NCBI RefSeq assembly: GCF_007677725.1
Contig: NZ_VEDF01000001.1
Span: 604,333 to 668,332, forward strand
Reading direction: 5' to 3'
DNA: 64,000 bases
Source: Pseudomonas sp. URMO17WK12:I11
GTDB lineage: Bacteria; Pseudomonadota; Gammaproteobacteria; Pseudomonadales; Pseudomonadaceae
Part shown: in pieces, positions 46,880 through 55,911 of the stretch
Layout: each line of letters begins with the position of its first letter
How positions within the stretch are numbered: position 1 is the first letter of the stretch
Notes under the pieces: generated by a model
What the model was told of the DNA's origin: nothing
The model's input: the letters and a program-made list of their open reading frames with translations, nothing else
The model's database searches: none
Translations under genes and position numbers: made by a program

Positions 46880-47689
46880 TCAGCCCTCAGCCCTAACGGG
46901 ATGCAATTGCCCCGTGCGATAACGCCTGAACAAGGCCCAGTAAACGATTGCCCCGGTAATTAACCCGACTAACGCCAGTGAAGGAAACAACTGTTTCATC
47001 GTCTGCCGCGTTTCGCGAGCCGAATACCCTTGCGCGAAACCGGTCTTCACGGTGTAGCCGTACTTCTGCGAAGTACCTTCTACGGTAAATTCTGCAAGCG
47101 AAGGACGTAGCCCATCTCGGCTGTCGCCCTCCAACCAGATATACGCATCTGCGAATTCCAATACCAGCGTAACGCCAGTTTGAAACGCGCGCAGCTCGTT
47201 ACGCAACAACTCCGCGTAACTTGTCGCAACCACTCGCGCGTTCTGCTGCTGGAGTTCATAGACAAGCAAAGGCGCATCACCAGCACCAGGGCCGTTGAAC
47301 ATCAGCTGCAGCGAGGATTGAGCGTCGGCAGAGCGCGGCCACAGCTCTTGCGATGCCCCGAGCGTCGTGCAAAGCCCTCGCTCTGCATGGGTCAGGGCCA
47401 ATGAGCGTAAATACGAATCCCGATTGACCCATTCGAGCATTTCGCCACGAGCCGCCTTGCAGTCGGTACCCGCTAGCCTGAGCGTGTGCTCGGCCGCAGC
47501 ATGAATTCTGTCCACCGCAAGGTCCACGGAGTAAATGGCCTCTTGCAGGGAAACCTGCGCCAAATCAGCGAGTTTCTTGTCCTGTTGATAGACCATGATC
47601 ATCAAGCCGGTGCCCACCGGTAGCAGGCTGATCACCAGGGCGAGCAACAATTCCACCATGCTGTGCCCAGCAGTTCTGATTCTAGACAT
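46880..47689 (-). CDS. Stand-alone CSS-motif periplasmic sensor (lacks EAL domain)
   Basis: 269-residue protein. TM1 about residues 12-34 (VELLLALVISLLPVGTGLMI), a periplasmic domain with Cys77 and GLCTTLGA (Cys107, CTT replacing CSS), and a C-terminal TM2 (about 233-255: LALVGLITGAIVYWALF). The protein ends about 14 residues later, exactly where CSS proteins continue into their EAL domain; so it has a sensor and no visible output. The long inverted repeat starts about 130 bp beyond the stop. ATG 47689 is my choice; its ribosome site is weak, and the GTG at 47722 or an ATG at codon 11 are alternatives. Either a decayed EAL gene or a regulatory partner. Confidence 0.6.
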   Translation of the reverse strand: MSRIRTAGHSMVELLLALVISLLPVGTGLMIMVYQQDKKLADLAQVSLQEAIYSVDLAVDRIHAAAEHTLRLAGTDCKAARGEMLEWVNRDSYLRSLALTHAERGLCTTLGASQELWPRSADAQSSLQLMFNGPGAGDAPLLVYELQQQNARVVATSYAELLRNELRAFQTGVTLVLEFADAYIWLEGDSRDGLRPSLAEFTVEGTSQKYGYTVKTGFAQGYSARETRQTMKQLFPSLALVGLITGAIVYWALFRRYRTGQLHPVRAEG

Positions 47690-48000
47690 CGGTCTGGAGC
47701 CCCATATTCCTGGGCTACCCACAATGGATAGCCCAATGCAGAGCCTATGGACCGATTACCGCTTGCGCTGTAGGCCGAGGCCGCGCTTACGTTACGAAAC
47801 ATTAACTGCCAGCGTAGTCCGCGACATGCTGTGAATCCCCCTGGCAGCAATCGGGCGCAGCAAGCGCGAAACCACTATGATTGGCTGATCGATGACGCGC
47901 GTCCCGGCCTGTTCGAGACGGTGCACACTTGCAGGCGTGCCCTGTTAAGCCGATCATTGGATCCAATGGATGAAGCCCTGAGCCTGATGGAATCTCGACC
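47690..48000. other. Intergenic region between divergent CSS sensor and hybrid kinase
   Basis: 311 bp without a credible gene. Promoters for both divergent genes must lie here; I recognise no specific operator, terminator or repeat. Short open frames in it lack ribosome sites. Confidence 0.5.
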
Positions 48001-50076
48001 GTGTTCGTAAACGATGGTGCACCCAAACCCTACCGCCTAGAGCTGGGCCCCGTGCCGAGTGCAGAAGGGCTGGCCGTGCAGATCCAGCAATTCGAGTGGG
48101 GCAGCACTGCGCTCGGCCCTTTGCCGCTGTGGCCAGCACCCTTGCGCATTGCCGTCGACATGATGATCCTGTCGCCATTTCCGTGCGCGGTAGTATGGGG
48201 CCCGGACATGACCGTCATCCATAACGATGCCTACACCGCATTGCTTGAGCGCGACGGAGTCGCCTTGGGCCAGCCGTTCAATGAAGTGTGGGCCAGGGCC
48301 TGGCCGCAGGTAGGATCATGGGTGTTCAAGGCGATGGAAGGCCAGTCGAATTTCGTCGAGGATCAGCCACTGCAGTTGACCTGCGAGCATACCGGCGCAC
48401 GTTTGTCCTACGCATTCAGTTACACACCCTTGCGCGATGAATACTATGAGGTGGCGGGTTTTCTTCACACCGTCATCGAAACCACTGCCGGGGTCGAAGC
48501 TCATGATCAATGGCGAGAGCAGGCGCTGACGTTCGAGCGTCAGCTCGAGCGCTACATGGCAGACCGCGATCAGATCTGGCAGCTCTCGCGGGACGCCATG
48601 ATTGTCGTCAGCCGTGACCTGCGCCTGCTGGAGGCTAATCCTGCCTGGCACAGGGCATTGGGCTGGACAGATGAAGAGATTCGTGAAAGGTCCATCCTTG
48701 AGCTGGTGCACCCAGCGGACTTGACCGAAGTGGAAGTCGCGGTGATGGACTTCGTGCATCAGCAAGGCGCCGACCAACTCGAGACGCGCATGCGTCACCG
48801 CGACGGCCATTACCGATGGTTTCGCTGGACGGCCAGCTTCGACGGCAGCCGACTGACCGCCGTTGGCCGGGATATCTCCGGTGATCGCGATGAGGTGATC
48901 AGGCAATCGGAGGCTTTCGTGCGGGCCGCCCAGCGCATGGATGCCGTCGGCCACCTGGCCGGCGGCATGGCCCATGAAATGAATAACCTGTTATCGGGTA
49001 TCGGTGGCAGTCTCGAGCTGTTGCAGAGCCGCCTGGAGCAGGGTCGTCTGGGGCAAATCGATCGATACGTGGCGCTGGCCGCTGATTCGGTGCAACGGGC
49101 GATGACCTTGACCCATCACCTGCTGGCGTTCTCCCGGCACCAACCGCTGTCGCCCAAGCCTATCGATGTCAACGCTCAACTAACCACCATGGAGCTGCTC
49201 CTGCGCCAAGTGCTTGGCACCGAAATGCGCATGAAATGGGAACTGGACGTGGCGCCCTGGACGCTCTGCGTGGATGTCGGGCAACTGGAGATGGCCCTGG
49301 TGCATTTATTCTCGAATGCGCGCGAAGCCTGCCTGGGCCGCGGCGAGATCACCTTGCATACGATCAACACACGGCTGCATGCGCCGTTTCCGGATGAATC
49401 CGGAGTGCCTGCCGGTGATTACGTCGGCGTCTACGTCAGCGACGACGGCCATGGCATGCCGGAGACGGACCTGCCGCGCGCGTTCGAACCCTTCTTCACC
49501 ACCAAGCCCATAGGGCAGGGTGCAGGCCTTGGCCTAGCGATGGTGTACGGATTCGTTGGTCAATCCGGCGGTCATGTCTGGCTCGAATCGCAGCCTGGCC
49601 AGGGCATGCGCGTGTGCATGTTGTTCCCGCGCAGCCATGCGCATGTCGAGCAGCCTCCGGTATCGCCGATTGCGCCAGTCACCCGGGGCAGAGGCCAGCG
49701 CATATTGCTGACCGACGATGAGCACAACCTGCGTGCTGTGATCAAGGAATACCTGGAGGAGCACGGGTTTGAGGTATGCGACGCCATGGATGCCAGCTCG
49801 GCCCTTGATTGCTTCCGCAACCAGGGGCCTTTCGATCTGGTGATCACCGATATTGGCCTGCCTGGCGGCTTCAGCGGCCGTCAGGCCGCCAAGGCGATGC
49901 GTCTGCTGGCGCCTGCGCAAAAGATCCTGTTCATCACCGGTTTCAACGATCAACCCGTGGAATTGCTGATGCTCGATACGCCCGGCACAGCGCTGATGCT
50001 CAAGCCATTCGCGCTGTCGGCGCTGAAAAACCAGGCGCTGTTGATGTTGGCCGACCCACCCGTCAGCGCCACCTAG
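48001..50076 (+). CDS. PAS-domain hybrid sensor histidine kinase
   Basis: 691 residues, no TM helix. N-terminal sensor region (about 25-165, MWEGW-type start QQFEWGSTALGPLPLWPAPL), PAS domain (about 190-300) with ANPAWHRALGWTDEEI, then DHp with His325 in GGMAHEMNNLLSGI, CA domain with DDGHGMPE and GAGLGLAMVYGF, and a C-terminal receiver domain with acidic LTDDEHN and phospho-Asp617 in LVITDIGLPGG. So it can pass phosphate internally; the H-box reads HEMNN where HDFNN is more usual. GTG 48001 is preceded by GGAATC. No dedicated output neighbour. Confidence 0.88.
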   Translation: MFVNDGAPKPYRLELGPVPSAEGLAVQIQQFEWGSTALGPLPLWPAPLRIAVDMMILSPFPCAVVWGPDMTVIHNDAYTALLERDGVALGQPFNEVWARAWPQVGSWVFKAMEGQSNFVEDQPLQLTCEHTGARLSYAFSYTPLRDEYYEVAGFLHTVIETTAGVEAHDQWREQALTFERQLERYMADRDQIWQLSRDAMIVVSRDLRLLEANPAWHRALGWTDEEIRERSILELVHPADLTEVEVAVMDFVHQQGADQLETRMRHRDGHYRWFRWTASFDGSRLTAVGRDISGDRDEVIRQSEAFVRAAQRMDAVGHLAGGMAHEMNNLLSGIGGSLELLQSRLEQGRLGQIDRYVALAADSVQRAMTLTHHLLAFSRHQPLSPKPIDVNAQLTTMELLLRQVLGTEMRMKWELDVAPWTLCVDVGQLEMALVHLFSNAREACLGRGEITLHTINTRLHAPFPDESGVPAGDYVGVYVSDDGHGMPETDLPRAFEPFFTTKPIGQGAGLGLAMVYGFVGQSGGHVWLESQPGQGMRVCMLFPRSHAHVEQPPVSPIAPVTRGRGQRILLTDDEHNLRAVIKEYLEEHGFEVCDAMDASSALDCFRNQGPFDLVITDIGLPGGFSGRQAAKAMRLLAPAQKILFITGFNDQPVELLMLDTPGTALMLKPFALSALKNQALLMLADPPVSAT

Positions 50077-50082
50077 CCGCCG

Positions 50083-51138
50083 CTAGAGCCCCTGCTGCAG
50101 GAAGGGATCGTCCGGGTTTTGCCGTTCCAGTTCGGCCAACAGGACCTGTACGTTCTGCAGCTGCCCGGTTTCTTTCTCGTACTGGATCAGTAGCACGCGC
50201 GCGCGGCGGTTGGCAGGCTGGCGGCTGAGCAGTGTCTCCAGCTGCTTTTGCGCAGCGTCGGATTGCTCCAGTGCGTGCAAGGTCACAGCCAAGGTGTAGC
50301 GGTAATCGGCGTTGTCAGGCTCCAGCTCCACTGCACGTGACAGCGCCAGCAGGGCATATTCCTGCTGCTCATGGCGATTCAGCCAAAGCCCGAGCTGGTA
50401 CTGCAGAAAGGCTGAATCCGGCTGCAAGGTCAGGGCCTTGGCCAGGACCTCGCGGGATTGGTCATGCAGGCCTTGGCGCTCGAGCAGGCGCACCTGGGTG
50501 ACCAGGGCATCGGGGCTCCGAGGTGCGAGCGCGAGGCTGCGCTGTAAAGCTGCCGCGGCCTGGGTATAGGCGTTTTCGTGCAAGTACAGGCGCGCCAGGT
50601 GCACTTGGGCCGCAGCATCGTCGGGCTGCTGTTCCAGCACCTGTTGATAGTGCTCCAGCGCATTTTGCAGAGGCCCGAAGTACAGGCCGATGGCGTCGGG
50701 ATCAAGGCCCAGCAGCGCATCCACTGCGGCAAAACGCACGCTCTGATCGTCATCGTCCAGCAACGGGCCCAGCACCAGGCTGCGCTGGGCCGCGGGCAGC
50801 AGGCGCTGGATACTGGCAACGGCGGCGCGACGTACCAGCGGGTCGTCACTCTCAAGGTCCATCCGTGCCAGTTTCAGGGCCAGGGGGGAAGGGTAGTTTG
50901 GCAGCTCGGCGTGCAAGGCGGCTCGCCGTATCGGCGCAAGGTCGGTGCGCTGGAGCTGTTGATACAGCACACGGGCAGCACCGGGCTGGCCCTCATGCGC
51001 CTGGCGCAGGGCCTTGGCATAGCTGGGGGCGGGCCGCGCCGCCGGTGCCGGCGCGTTGCTGCGGTGCAGTACAACGATGGTGGTCGCCACCAGCACCAGC
51101 AGCAACAGGGCGATCAGGGCGTGATGGCGTCTCGGCAT
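50083..51138 (-). CDS. Membrane-anchored HEAT/TPR-repeat protein
   Basis: 351 residues. An N-terminal membrane anchor (about 7-24, LIALLLLVLVATTIVVL) then a Pro/Ala linker. About 60-145 are HEAT-like helices (LARMDLESDDPLVRRAAVAS, LDDDDQSVRFAAVDALLGLD); about 155-345 are TPRs (YQQVLEQQPDDAAAQVHLAR, AYTQAAAALQRSLALAPRSP, EYALLALSRAVELEPDNADY). Likely a periplasmic scaffold. Start ATG 51138 begins at the anchor; Shine-Dalgarno is poor. It lies between a hybrid kinase and oprN but is not coupled to either. Confidence 0.75.
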   Translation of the reverse strand: MPRRHHALIALLLLVLVATTIVVLHRSNAPAPAARPAPSYAKALRQAHEGQPGAARVLYQQLQRTDLAPIRRAALHAELPNYPSPLALKLARMDLESDDPLVRRAAVASIQRLLPAAQRSLVLGPLLDDDDQSVRFAAVDALLGLDPDAIGLYFGPLQNALEHYQQVLEQQPDDAAAQVHLARLYLHENAYTQAAAALQRSLALAPRSPDALVTQVRLLERQGLHDQSREVLAKALTLQPDSAFLQYQLGLWLNRHEQQEYALLALSRAVELEPDNADYRYTLAVTLHALEQSDAAQKQLETLLSRQPANRRARVLLIQYEKETGQLQNVQVLLAELERQNPDDPFLQQGL

Positions 51139-51222
51139 AGGTGCTGTTTTTCTGACAAGAAGAGGGCAAAGCTTGGGGCACAATGCCCTGGCCTGCAAGC
51201 GAAGCGGCTCGGGTTTGGGCGT

Positions 51223-51258
51223 AAAAAAGCCCCGCGGGCCTAGGCCTGCGGGGCAAAA
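51223..51258 (-). terminator. Rho-independent terminator of mexEF-oprN
   Basis: Inverted repeat GCCCCGCGGGCC/GGCCTGCGGGGC (51229-51254); on the minus strand it is followed by a run of six T. It lies about 50 bp beyond the oprN stop. Confidence 0.88.
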
Positions 51259-51304
51259 GGTTGGGGGAGGATCCAACCAAAGGAGCCTGTGCAACAGGGG
51301 AGAG

Positions 51305-52723
51305 TCAGCGCGCGCTGGCCAACGTTTGCGGTTGCCAACCGCCGCCCAGCGCCTTGTAGATCGAGACGATGCCGCGATACAGCTCGACTTCGCCCTGGGC
51401 CTGGGCGTCTTCTGCGCTCAGACGCTCGCGCTCGGCATCGAGCAATACCAGGTAATCCACCGTGCCCTCGCGGTAGCGAATCGATGCCAGATCTGCAGCC
51501 TTGCGGCTGGCTTCGCTCTGGCGGATCAACGACATCAGTCGCTGCTGGGTCTTGTCGTAATCGCTGAAGGCGTTGGCCGATTCTTCCAGGGCCAGCAACA
51601 CCTGCTGCTCATAGCTGGCCAGCGCCCCTTCGGCATCGGCTTTGGCCCCGCGCAGACGAGCGCGCACACTGCCCAGGTCGAATGCGGCCCAGGTGATGCT
51701 AGGCCCCAGGGCCCAGGCGTTGGCGGCCGACGAGCCGATCTGCGAGCCGCGTGCGGCGGTAAACCCGAGGAAGCCGCTCAAGCTGACCCGTGGGAACAGA
51801 TCGGCCGTGGCCACGCCGACGTTGGCCGTGGCCGCAGCCAGTTGGCGCTCGGCACTGCGGATATCTGGACGCCGGCGCAGCAACTCGCCGGGGTCACCCA
51901 CCGGCAGGGCTTTGGCGATGGCTGGCAGCGCCTTGGGTGACAGATCGACACTCAGTGCTTGCGGCTGTTGGCCGAGCAGGGTGGCGATGCGATGCCGTGC
52001 ACGTGCCTGTTGCGCCTGCAGTTGCGGGACCGTGGCTTCGACACCGGCCAGGCGCGCATCGGCGCGCACCACGTCAAGCTCATTGCCTACCCCCGCGTCG
52101 CGCAGGGTTTCGGTGATCGTGCGCGACTCTTGTTGAGTCTTGAGGTTGGCCAGGGCGATCTTCTCGCGCAGTTGCGCGCCGCGCAGCTGGCCGTAGGCGT
52201 CGACCAGCTCGGCAATCAGGCTGACTTGCAATTGCTGCAGATCGGCCTGAGCCGCCGCTGCCTGGGCATCGCTGGCTTCGATCTGCCGCTGGATACGGCC
52301 AAACAGATCGAGCTCCCAGGCCATGTCCAGGCCGAGGTCATAGCGCTCGCTGTTGACCCGGTCATCGGTCTGGCCGGGGATCTGACCCTTGCCAATCTCG
52401 CTGCTGGCACGGCTGGTCACCACCGGCAGTTGATCATTGGCGGCGTCATCACGGATCGCCCGCGCCGACTTCAGCCGGGCGAATGCCACGCGCAGGTCGC
52501 GGTTGCCGTCCAACGATGCCTGTACCAGCTGGTTGAGTACCGGGTCATCGAACTGCTTCCACCACAGGCTTTCGAAGCGGCTGCGATCGAAGGCTCGGGC
52601 CGGCATGTCAGTGTCAGCGATGTGGGCAGGCTCAGTGGCCGGCGCTTGATAGTCCGGGCCCACGGCACAGGCGGCCAAGGCCAGTGCCAACAGGCTCGGG
52701 GTCAGGGGTTTGAGCAGGTTCAT
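51305..52723 (-). CDS. oprN: OprN/NodT-family outer-membrane efflux channel
   Basis: 472-residue lipoprotein channel (TolC family). Signal ending LLALALAACAVGPDY with lipobox Cys; two repeated domains with PVVTSRASSEIGKG and VGVATADLFPRVSLSGFLG; LLRRRPDIRSAERQLAAATA is a hallmark of the family. Exports drugs with MexE and MexF through the outer membrane. ATG 52723 overlaps the mexF stop by 4 bp. The longer open frame to 53299 is a shadow of mexF. Confidence 0.9.
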   Translation of the reverse strand: MNLLKPLTPSLLALALAACAVGPDYQAPATEPAHIADTDMPARAFDRSRFESLWWKQFDDPVLNQLVQASLDGNRDLRVAFARLKSARAIRDDAANDQLPVVTSRASSEIGKGQIPGQTDDRVNSERYDLGLDMAWELDLFGRIQRQIEASDAQAAAAQADLQQLQVSLIAELVDAYGQLRGAQLREKIALANLKTQQESRTITETLRDAGVGNELDVVRADARLAGVEATVPQLQAQQARARHRIATLLGQQPQALSVDLSPKALPAIAKALPVGDPGELLRRRPDIRSAERQLAAATANVGVATADLFPRVSLSGFLGFTAARGSQIGSSAANAWALGPSITWAAFDLGSVRARLRGAKADAEGALASYEQQVLLALEESANAFSDYDKTQQRLMSLIRQSEASRKAADLASIRYREGTVDYLVLLDAERERLSAEDAQAQGEVELYRGIVSIYKALGGGWQPQTLASAR

Positions 52724-55700
52724 GCGTGGTTCTCCAGCACAGGCGTGTGCTCGGCTTTGCGGGCCTGGCGACGCTCGACGAAACGGCGAATCAGGAAGAA
52801 GAACACCGGGGTCAGGAACAGGCCGAACACGGTCACGCCGATCATCCCGGAGAACACCGCCACGCCCATGGCATGACGCATCTCGGACCCTGCGCCAGAG
52901 CTGAACACCAGCGGCACCACGCCCATGATGAAGGCGATCGAGGTCATCAGGATCGGCCGCAGACGCAACCGGCAGGCTTCCAGCACGGCGGCCAGCGGGT
53001 CGAGCCCCTTGGCTTGTTCGTCCTTGGCGAATTCGACGATCAGAATCGCGTTCTTGCAGGCCAGGCCCACCAATACGATCAAGCCAATCTGAGTGAAGAT
53101 GTTGTTGTCGCCACCGGACACGATCACCCCGGTGATGGCCGATAGCAGCGTCATCGGCACGATCAGGATCACCGCCAGCGGCAGACTCCAGCTCTCGTAC
53201 TGCGCCGCGAGCACCAGGAAGGCCAACAGCACGCACAGCGGGAACACGAACAGGGCGGTGTTGCCCGAGAGGATCTGCTGGTAGGTCAGGTCGGTCCATT
53301 CGAATGTCATGCCATTGGGCAGTTCTTGCTTGAGCAACTTCTCGATCGCCGCCTCAGCCTGGCCGGAGCTGTAGCCCGGGGCTGCAGCGCCGTTGATTTC
53401 GGCAGTGATGAAGCCGTTGTAATGCATGACCCGGTCCGGGCCCGAGGTGTCACTGACCTTGAGGAAGGTCGCCAACGGAATCATCTCGCCGAGGTTGTTA
53501 CGCACCTTGAGCTGACCGATCTGCTCGGCGTCCAGGCGGAACTGCTGCTCGGCCTGCACGTTGACCTGGTAGGTGCGGCCAAAGCGGTTGAAGTCGTTGG
53601 TGTAGAGCGAGCCCAGGTAGACCTGCAGGGTGTCGAAGATGTCGTTGATCGCCACGCCATGGGTCTTGGCCTTTTCCCGGTCGATGGCGGCATCGACCTG
53701 CGGCACGTTGACCTGGTAGCTGGTGAACAAGCCGGCCAGTTCGGGTACTTCGTGGCTCTTGGCGATGATGTTCTGGGTTTCCTTGTACAACGCCTCGTAC
53801 CCCAGGTTGCCACGGTCTTCGATCTGCAGGCGGAAGCCACCGATGGTGCCCAGGCCCTGGACCGGAGGCGGCGGGAAGATCGCGATGTAGGCGTCTTGAA
53901 TGTCAGCGAACTTGGCGTTGAGCGCTGCAGCGATGGCGGCCGCCGACTGGCTCGGGTCCTTGCGCTCGTCGAACGGCTTGAGCGGGGTGAACACGATGCC
54001 GCTGTTGGGGCTGTTGGTGAAGCCGTTGATCGACAGGCCGGGGAAGGCCACCGAGTCGGCCACGCCAGGCTGCGCCAGGGCGATCTCACTCATGCGCTTG
54101 ATCACCGCCTCGGTACGGTCGAGGCTCGCCGCATCAGGCAGTTGGGCGAACGCGACCAGGTACTGCTTATCCTGCGCCGGTACGAAGCCGGTGGGTGTCG
54201 AGGCAAAGCCCAGGTAGGTCAGGCCCATCAGCCCTGCGTAGATGAACAGGGCAATACCGCTTGAGCGGATGACGCGGCGCACGCCGCCGACGTAACGGTG
54301 GCTGGCGCGGTCGAAGAAGCGGTTGAACGGCGCGAACAGCCAGCTGCCCAGCAGGCGTTCGAGGATCCGCGAGAAACGGTCCTTGGGTGCGTGATGGTCC
54401 TTGAGCAGCACGGCCGCCAACGCCGGCGACAGGGTCAGCGAGTTGAAGGCCGAGATCACCGTGGAAATGGCGATGGTCAGGGCGAACTGCTTGTAGAACT
54501 GCCCGGTGAGGCCGGAAATGAACGCTGCCGGCACGAAGACTGCGCACAGTACCAACGCCGTGGCGATGATCGGCCCGGTGACTTCACCCATGGCCTTCTG
54601 CGTGGCTTCCAAGGGTTTCAGGCCCAGCCCGATATTACGCTCGACGTTCTCCACCACCACGATCGCGTCGTCCACCACGATGCCGATCGCCAGCACCAGG
54701 CCGAACAGCGACAAGGCATTGAGCGAGAAGCCGAACAGATGCATCACGGCGAAGGTACCGATCAGCGAAACGGGCACTGCCAGCAGCGGGATGATCGATG
54801 CGCGCCAGGTCTGCAGGAACAGAATGACCACCAGCACCACCAGGATCAGCGCTTCGAACAGGGTGTGCACCACCGCTTCGATGGAGCCACGCACGAACAC
54901 GGTCGGGTCATAGACGATGCTGTAGTCCATGCCCTCCGGAAAATCCTTCTTCAGCTCGGCCATCTTCGCCCGCACCTCGTCGGAGATGTCGATGGCATTC
55001 GAGCCTGGACGCTGGAAGATCGGGATGGCCACGGCCGGCTGGTTGTTCAGCAGTGAGCGCAGGGCGTACTGGCTGGAACCCAGCTCGACCCGAGCGATGT
55101 CCTTCAGGCGAGTGATTTCGCCGTCGGCGCCGGCGCGGATGATGATGTTCTCGAACTCTTCCTCGTTGACCAGGCGGCCCTGAGTGTTGATCGACAGTTG
55201 GAAGCTGGTCGATCCGGGGGCGGGCGGGGCGCCCAGCTGCCCGGCAGCCACTTGGCGGTTCTGCTCACGAATGGCCGCCACTACGTCGCTGGCGGTGAGG
55301 TTGCGTGAGGCGGTCTTGTTCGGATCCAGCCATACGCGCAGTGAGTAATCGCCCATGCCGAACAGCTGCACATCGCCGACGCCGCCCAGGCGCGCCAGTT
55401 CGTCCTTGATGTTGAGGATGGCGTAGTTGGACAGATAGAGCATGTCGTAGCGGTTATCCGGCGAGGTCAAGTGCACGACCATGGTCAGGTCGGGCGAGGC
55501 CTTGTCGACGGTGATGCCGATACGCGTGACCTCCTCAGGCAGCTTGGGCTGCGTGCGGGTCACACGGTTCTGTACCTGCACCTGGGCGTTGTCCAGGTCG
55601 GTGCCCAGCGCGAAGGTGATGGTCAGGGTCAGTTTGCCATCGGCGGTCGATTGCGAGGACATGTACAGCATGTTCTCGACCCCGGTAATCGCTTGTTCGA

Positions 55701-55899
55701 GGGGCGCTGCCACGGTTTCGCCGATCACCTTGGGGTTGGCGCCGGGGAAGTTGGCCCGCACCACCACGGTGGGCGGAACCACCTCGGGGTACTCGCTGAT
55801 CGGCAGCTGGAACAGCGAGATCGAGCCTGCGATCAGCAGTATCAGCGACAGCACCGCGGCGAAGATCGGCCGGGTAATGAAGAATTTGGAGAAGTTCAT
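52720..55899 (-). CDS. mexF: MexF-type RND multidrug efflux transporter
   Basis: 1059-residue proton-driven inner-membrane pump. N-terminus MNFSKFFITRPIFAAVLSLI and the block SEYPEVVPPTVVVRANFPGA match MexF. TM4 carries the proton-relay pair in GIVVDDAIVVVENVERN, and the motif LRPILMTSIAFIMGVVPLV occurs near the end. Porter and docking domains in two halves are complete. In P. aeruginosa MexEF-OprN exports chloramphenicol, fluoroquinolones and trimethoprim; the substrate range here is inferred only. Confidence 0.95.
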   Translation of the reverse strand: MNFSKFFITRPIFAAVLSLILLIAGSISLFQLPISEYPEVVPPTVVVRANFPGANPKVIGETVAAPLEQAITGVENMLYMSSQSTADGKLTLTITFALGTDLDNAQVQVQNRVTRTQPKLPEEVTRIGITVDKASPDLTMVVHLTSPDNRYDMLYLSNYAILNIKDELARLGGVGDVQLFGMGDYSLRVWLDPNKTASRNLTASDVVAAIREQNRQVAAGQLGAPPAPGSTSFQLSINTQGRLVNEEEFENIIIRAGADGEITRLKDIARVELGSSQYALRSLLNNQPAVAIPIFQRPGSNAIDISDEVRAKMAELKKDFPEGMDYSIVYDPTVFVRGSIEAVVHTLFEALILVVLVVILFLQTWRASIIPLLAVPVSLIGTFAVMHLFGFSLNALSLFGLVLAIGIVVDDAIVVVENVERNIGLGLKPLEATQKAMGEVTGPIIATALVLCAVFVPAAFISGLTGQFYKQFALTIAISTVISAFNSLTLSPALAAVLLKDHHAPKDRFSRILERLLGSWLFAPFNRFFDRASHRYVGGVRRVIRSSGIALFIYAGLMGLTYLGFASTPTGFVPAQDKQYLVAFAQLPDAASLDRTEAVIKRMSEIALAQPGVADSVAFPGLSINGFTNSPNSGIVFTPLKPFDERKDPSQSAAAIAAALNAKFADIQDAYIAIFPPPPVQGLGTIGGFRLQIEDRGNLGYEALYKETQNIIAKSHEVPELAGLFTSYQVNVPQVDAAIDREKAKTHGVAINDIFDTLQVYLGSLYTNDFNRFGRTYQVNVQAEQQFRLDAEQIGQLKVRNNLGEMIPLATFLKVSDTSGPDRVMHYNGFITAEINGAAAPGYSSGQAEAAIEKLLKQELPNGMTFEWTDLTYQQILSGNTALFVFPLCVLLAFLVLAAQYESWSLPLAVILIVPMTLLSAITGVIVSGGDNNIFTQIGLIVLVGLACKNAILIVEFAKDEQAKGLDPLAAVLEACRLRLRPILMTSIAFIMGVVPLVFSSGAGSEMRHAMGVAVFSGMIGVTVFGLFLTPVFFFLIRRFVERRQARKAEHTPVLENHA

Positions 55900-55911
55900 C
55901 GGTGTGATCCC

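Noticed and set aside
47802..48026. Small minus-strand frame in the CSS/hybrid kinase gap
   Set aside because: No ribosome site, composition random; overlaps the kinase start.
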